Source: Anaerolineae bacterium | Lineage (GTDB): Bacteria > Chloroflexota > Anaerolineae > Promineifilales > Promineifilaceae | NCBI GenBank assembly: GCA_014879345.1 | Contig: JACSSI010000384.1 | Span: 1 to 5,472, forward strand | Reading direction: 5' to 3' | Length of the DNA stretch: 5,472 nucleotides | Shown: one piece after another, positions 5,431 to 5,472 of the stretch | How the letters are laid out: the number at the start of each line of letters is the position of its first letter | Position numbering within the stretch: the first letter of the stretch is position 1 | Notes under the pieces: model-generated | What the model saw: the letters and a program-made list of their open reading frames with translations, nothing else | The model's database searches: none | What the model was told of the DNA's origin: nothing | Made by a program: the position numbers and the translations under genes

Positions 5431-5472
5431 CACGCAGTTTAACATAACGATAAAATTGAGGTCGTGGAGAAA

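Larger units (their letters stand above)
5132..5472. other. AT-richer region downstream of smc without a convincing long gene
   Basis: This 341-bp stretch has lower G+C than smc. It holds palindrome copy 9, the 15-bp inverted repeat at 5231-5245, the 18-codon frame at 5374-5430, and a GGAG (5466-5469) that may be the ribosome binding site of a gene starting beyond the window. No RNA gene and no clear terminator for smc was recognised. Two longer open frames cross it on opposite strands, but neither has a persuasive start signal or a recognisable product. Confidence 0.6.

Overview
The window looks like chromosomal DNA from a bacterium, probably a Chloroflexota member (Anaerolineae-like). I infer this from the wording of the SMC head and hinge, and from the cyclase/ATPase architecture of the neighbouring gene, which is common in that phylum. 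No database search was possible, so the assignment is provisional.

Layout. Positions 1-1254 (minus strand) hold the first 418 residues of a large signalling protein that runs off the left edge. It has an N-terminal class III nucleotide-cyclase-type domain followed by the start of an AAA/NTPase module with a clear Walker A motif. Positions 1255-1576 are a divergent intergenic region. It holds a good sigma-70-type promoter for the right-hand gene, a weaker one for the left-hand gene, and two neighbouring tandem arrays: seven 7-bp units, then eight 8-bp units. Positions 1577-5131 (plus strand) encode a complete, intact 1184-residue SMC chromosome-condensation ATPase. Positions 5132-5472 are AT-richer and contain no convincing long gene. 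They contain a 15-bp palindrome, an 18-codon reading frame with an excellent Shine-Dalgarno sequence, and a possible ribosome binding site for a gene beginning past the right edge.

Functional picture. smc is a housekeeping gene; its product acts with ScpA/ScpB (not in the window) in chromosome organisation. The divergent gene encodes a cytoplasmic signalling protein. It shares only the intergenic region with smc, and no functional link is evident.

The strongest unexplained signal is the 10-bp palindrome AACGGCCGTT. It occurs nine times in 5.5 kb (about 0.005 copies expected for a random 10-mer) across both genes and the downstream spacer. Seven of the eight coding copies are read as Thr-Ala-Val. 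This resembles the HIP1 highly iterated palindrome of cyanobacteria, but with a different sequence. Other notable points are a cyclase domain that lacks three of its usual catalytic residues, the paired 7-bp and 8-bp arrays filling the smc leader with no Shine-Dalgarno sequence before its ATG, and a C-over-G bias on the plus strand that ignores gene direction.
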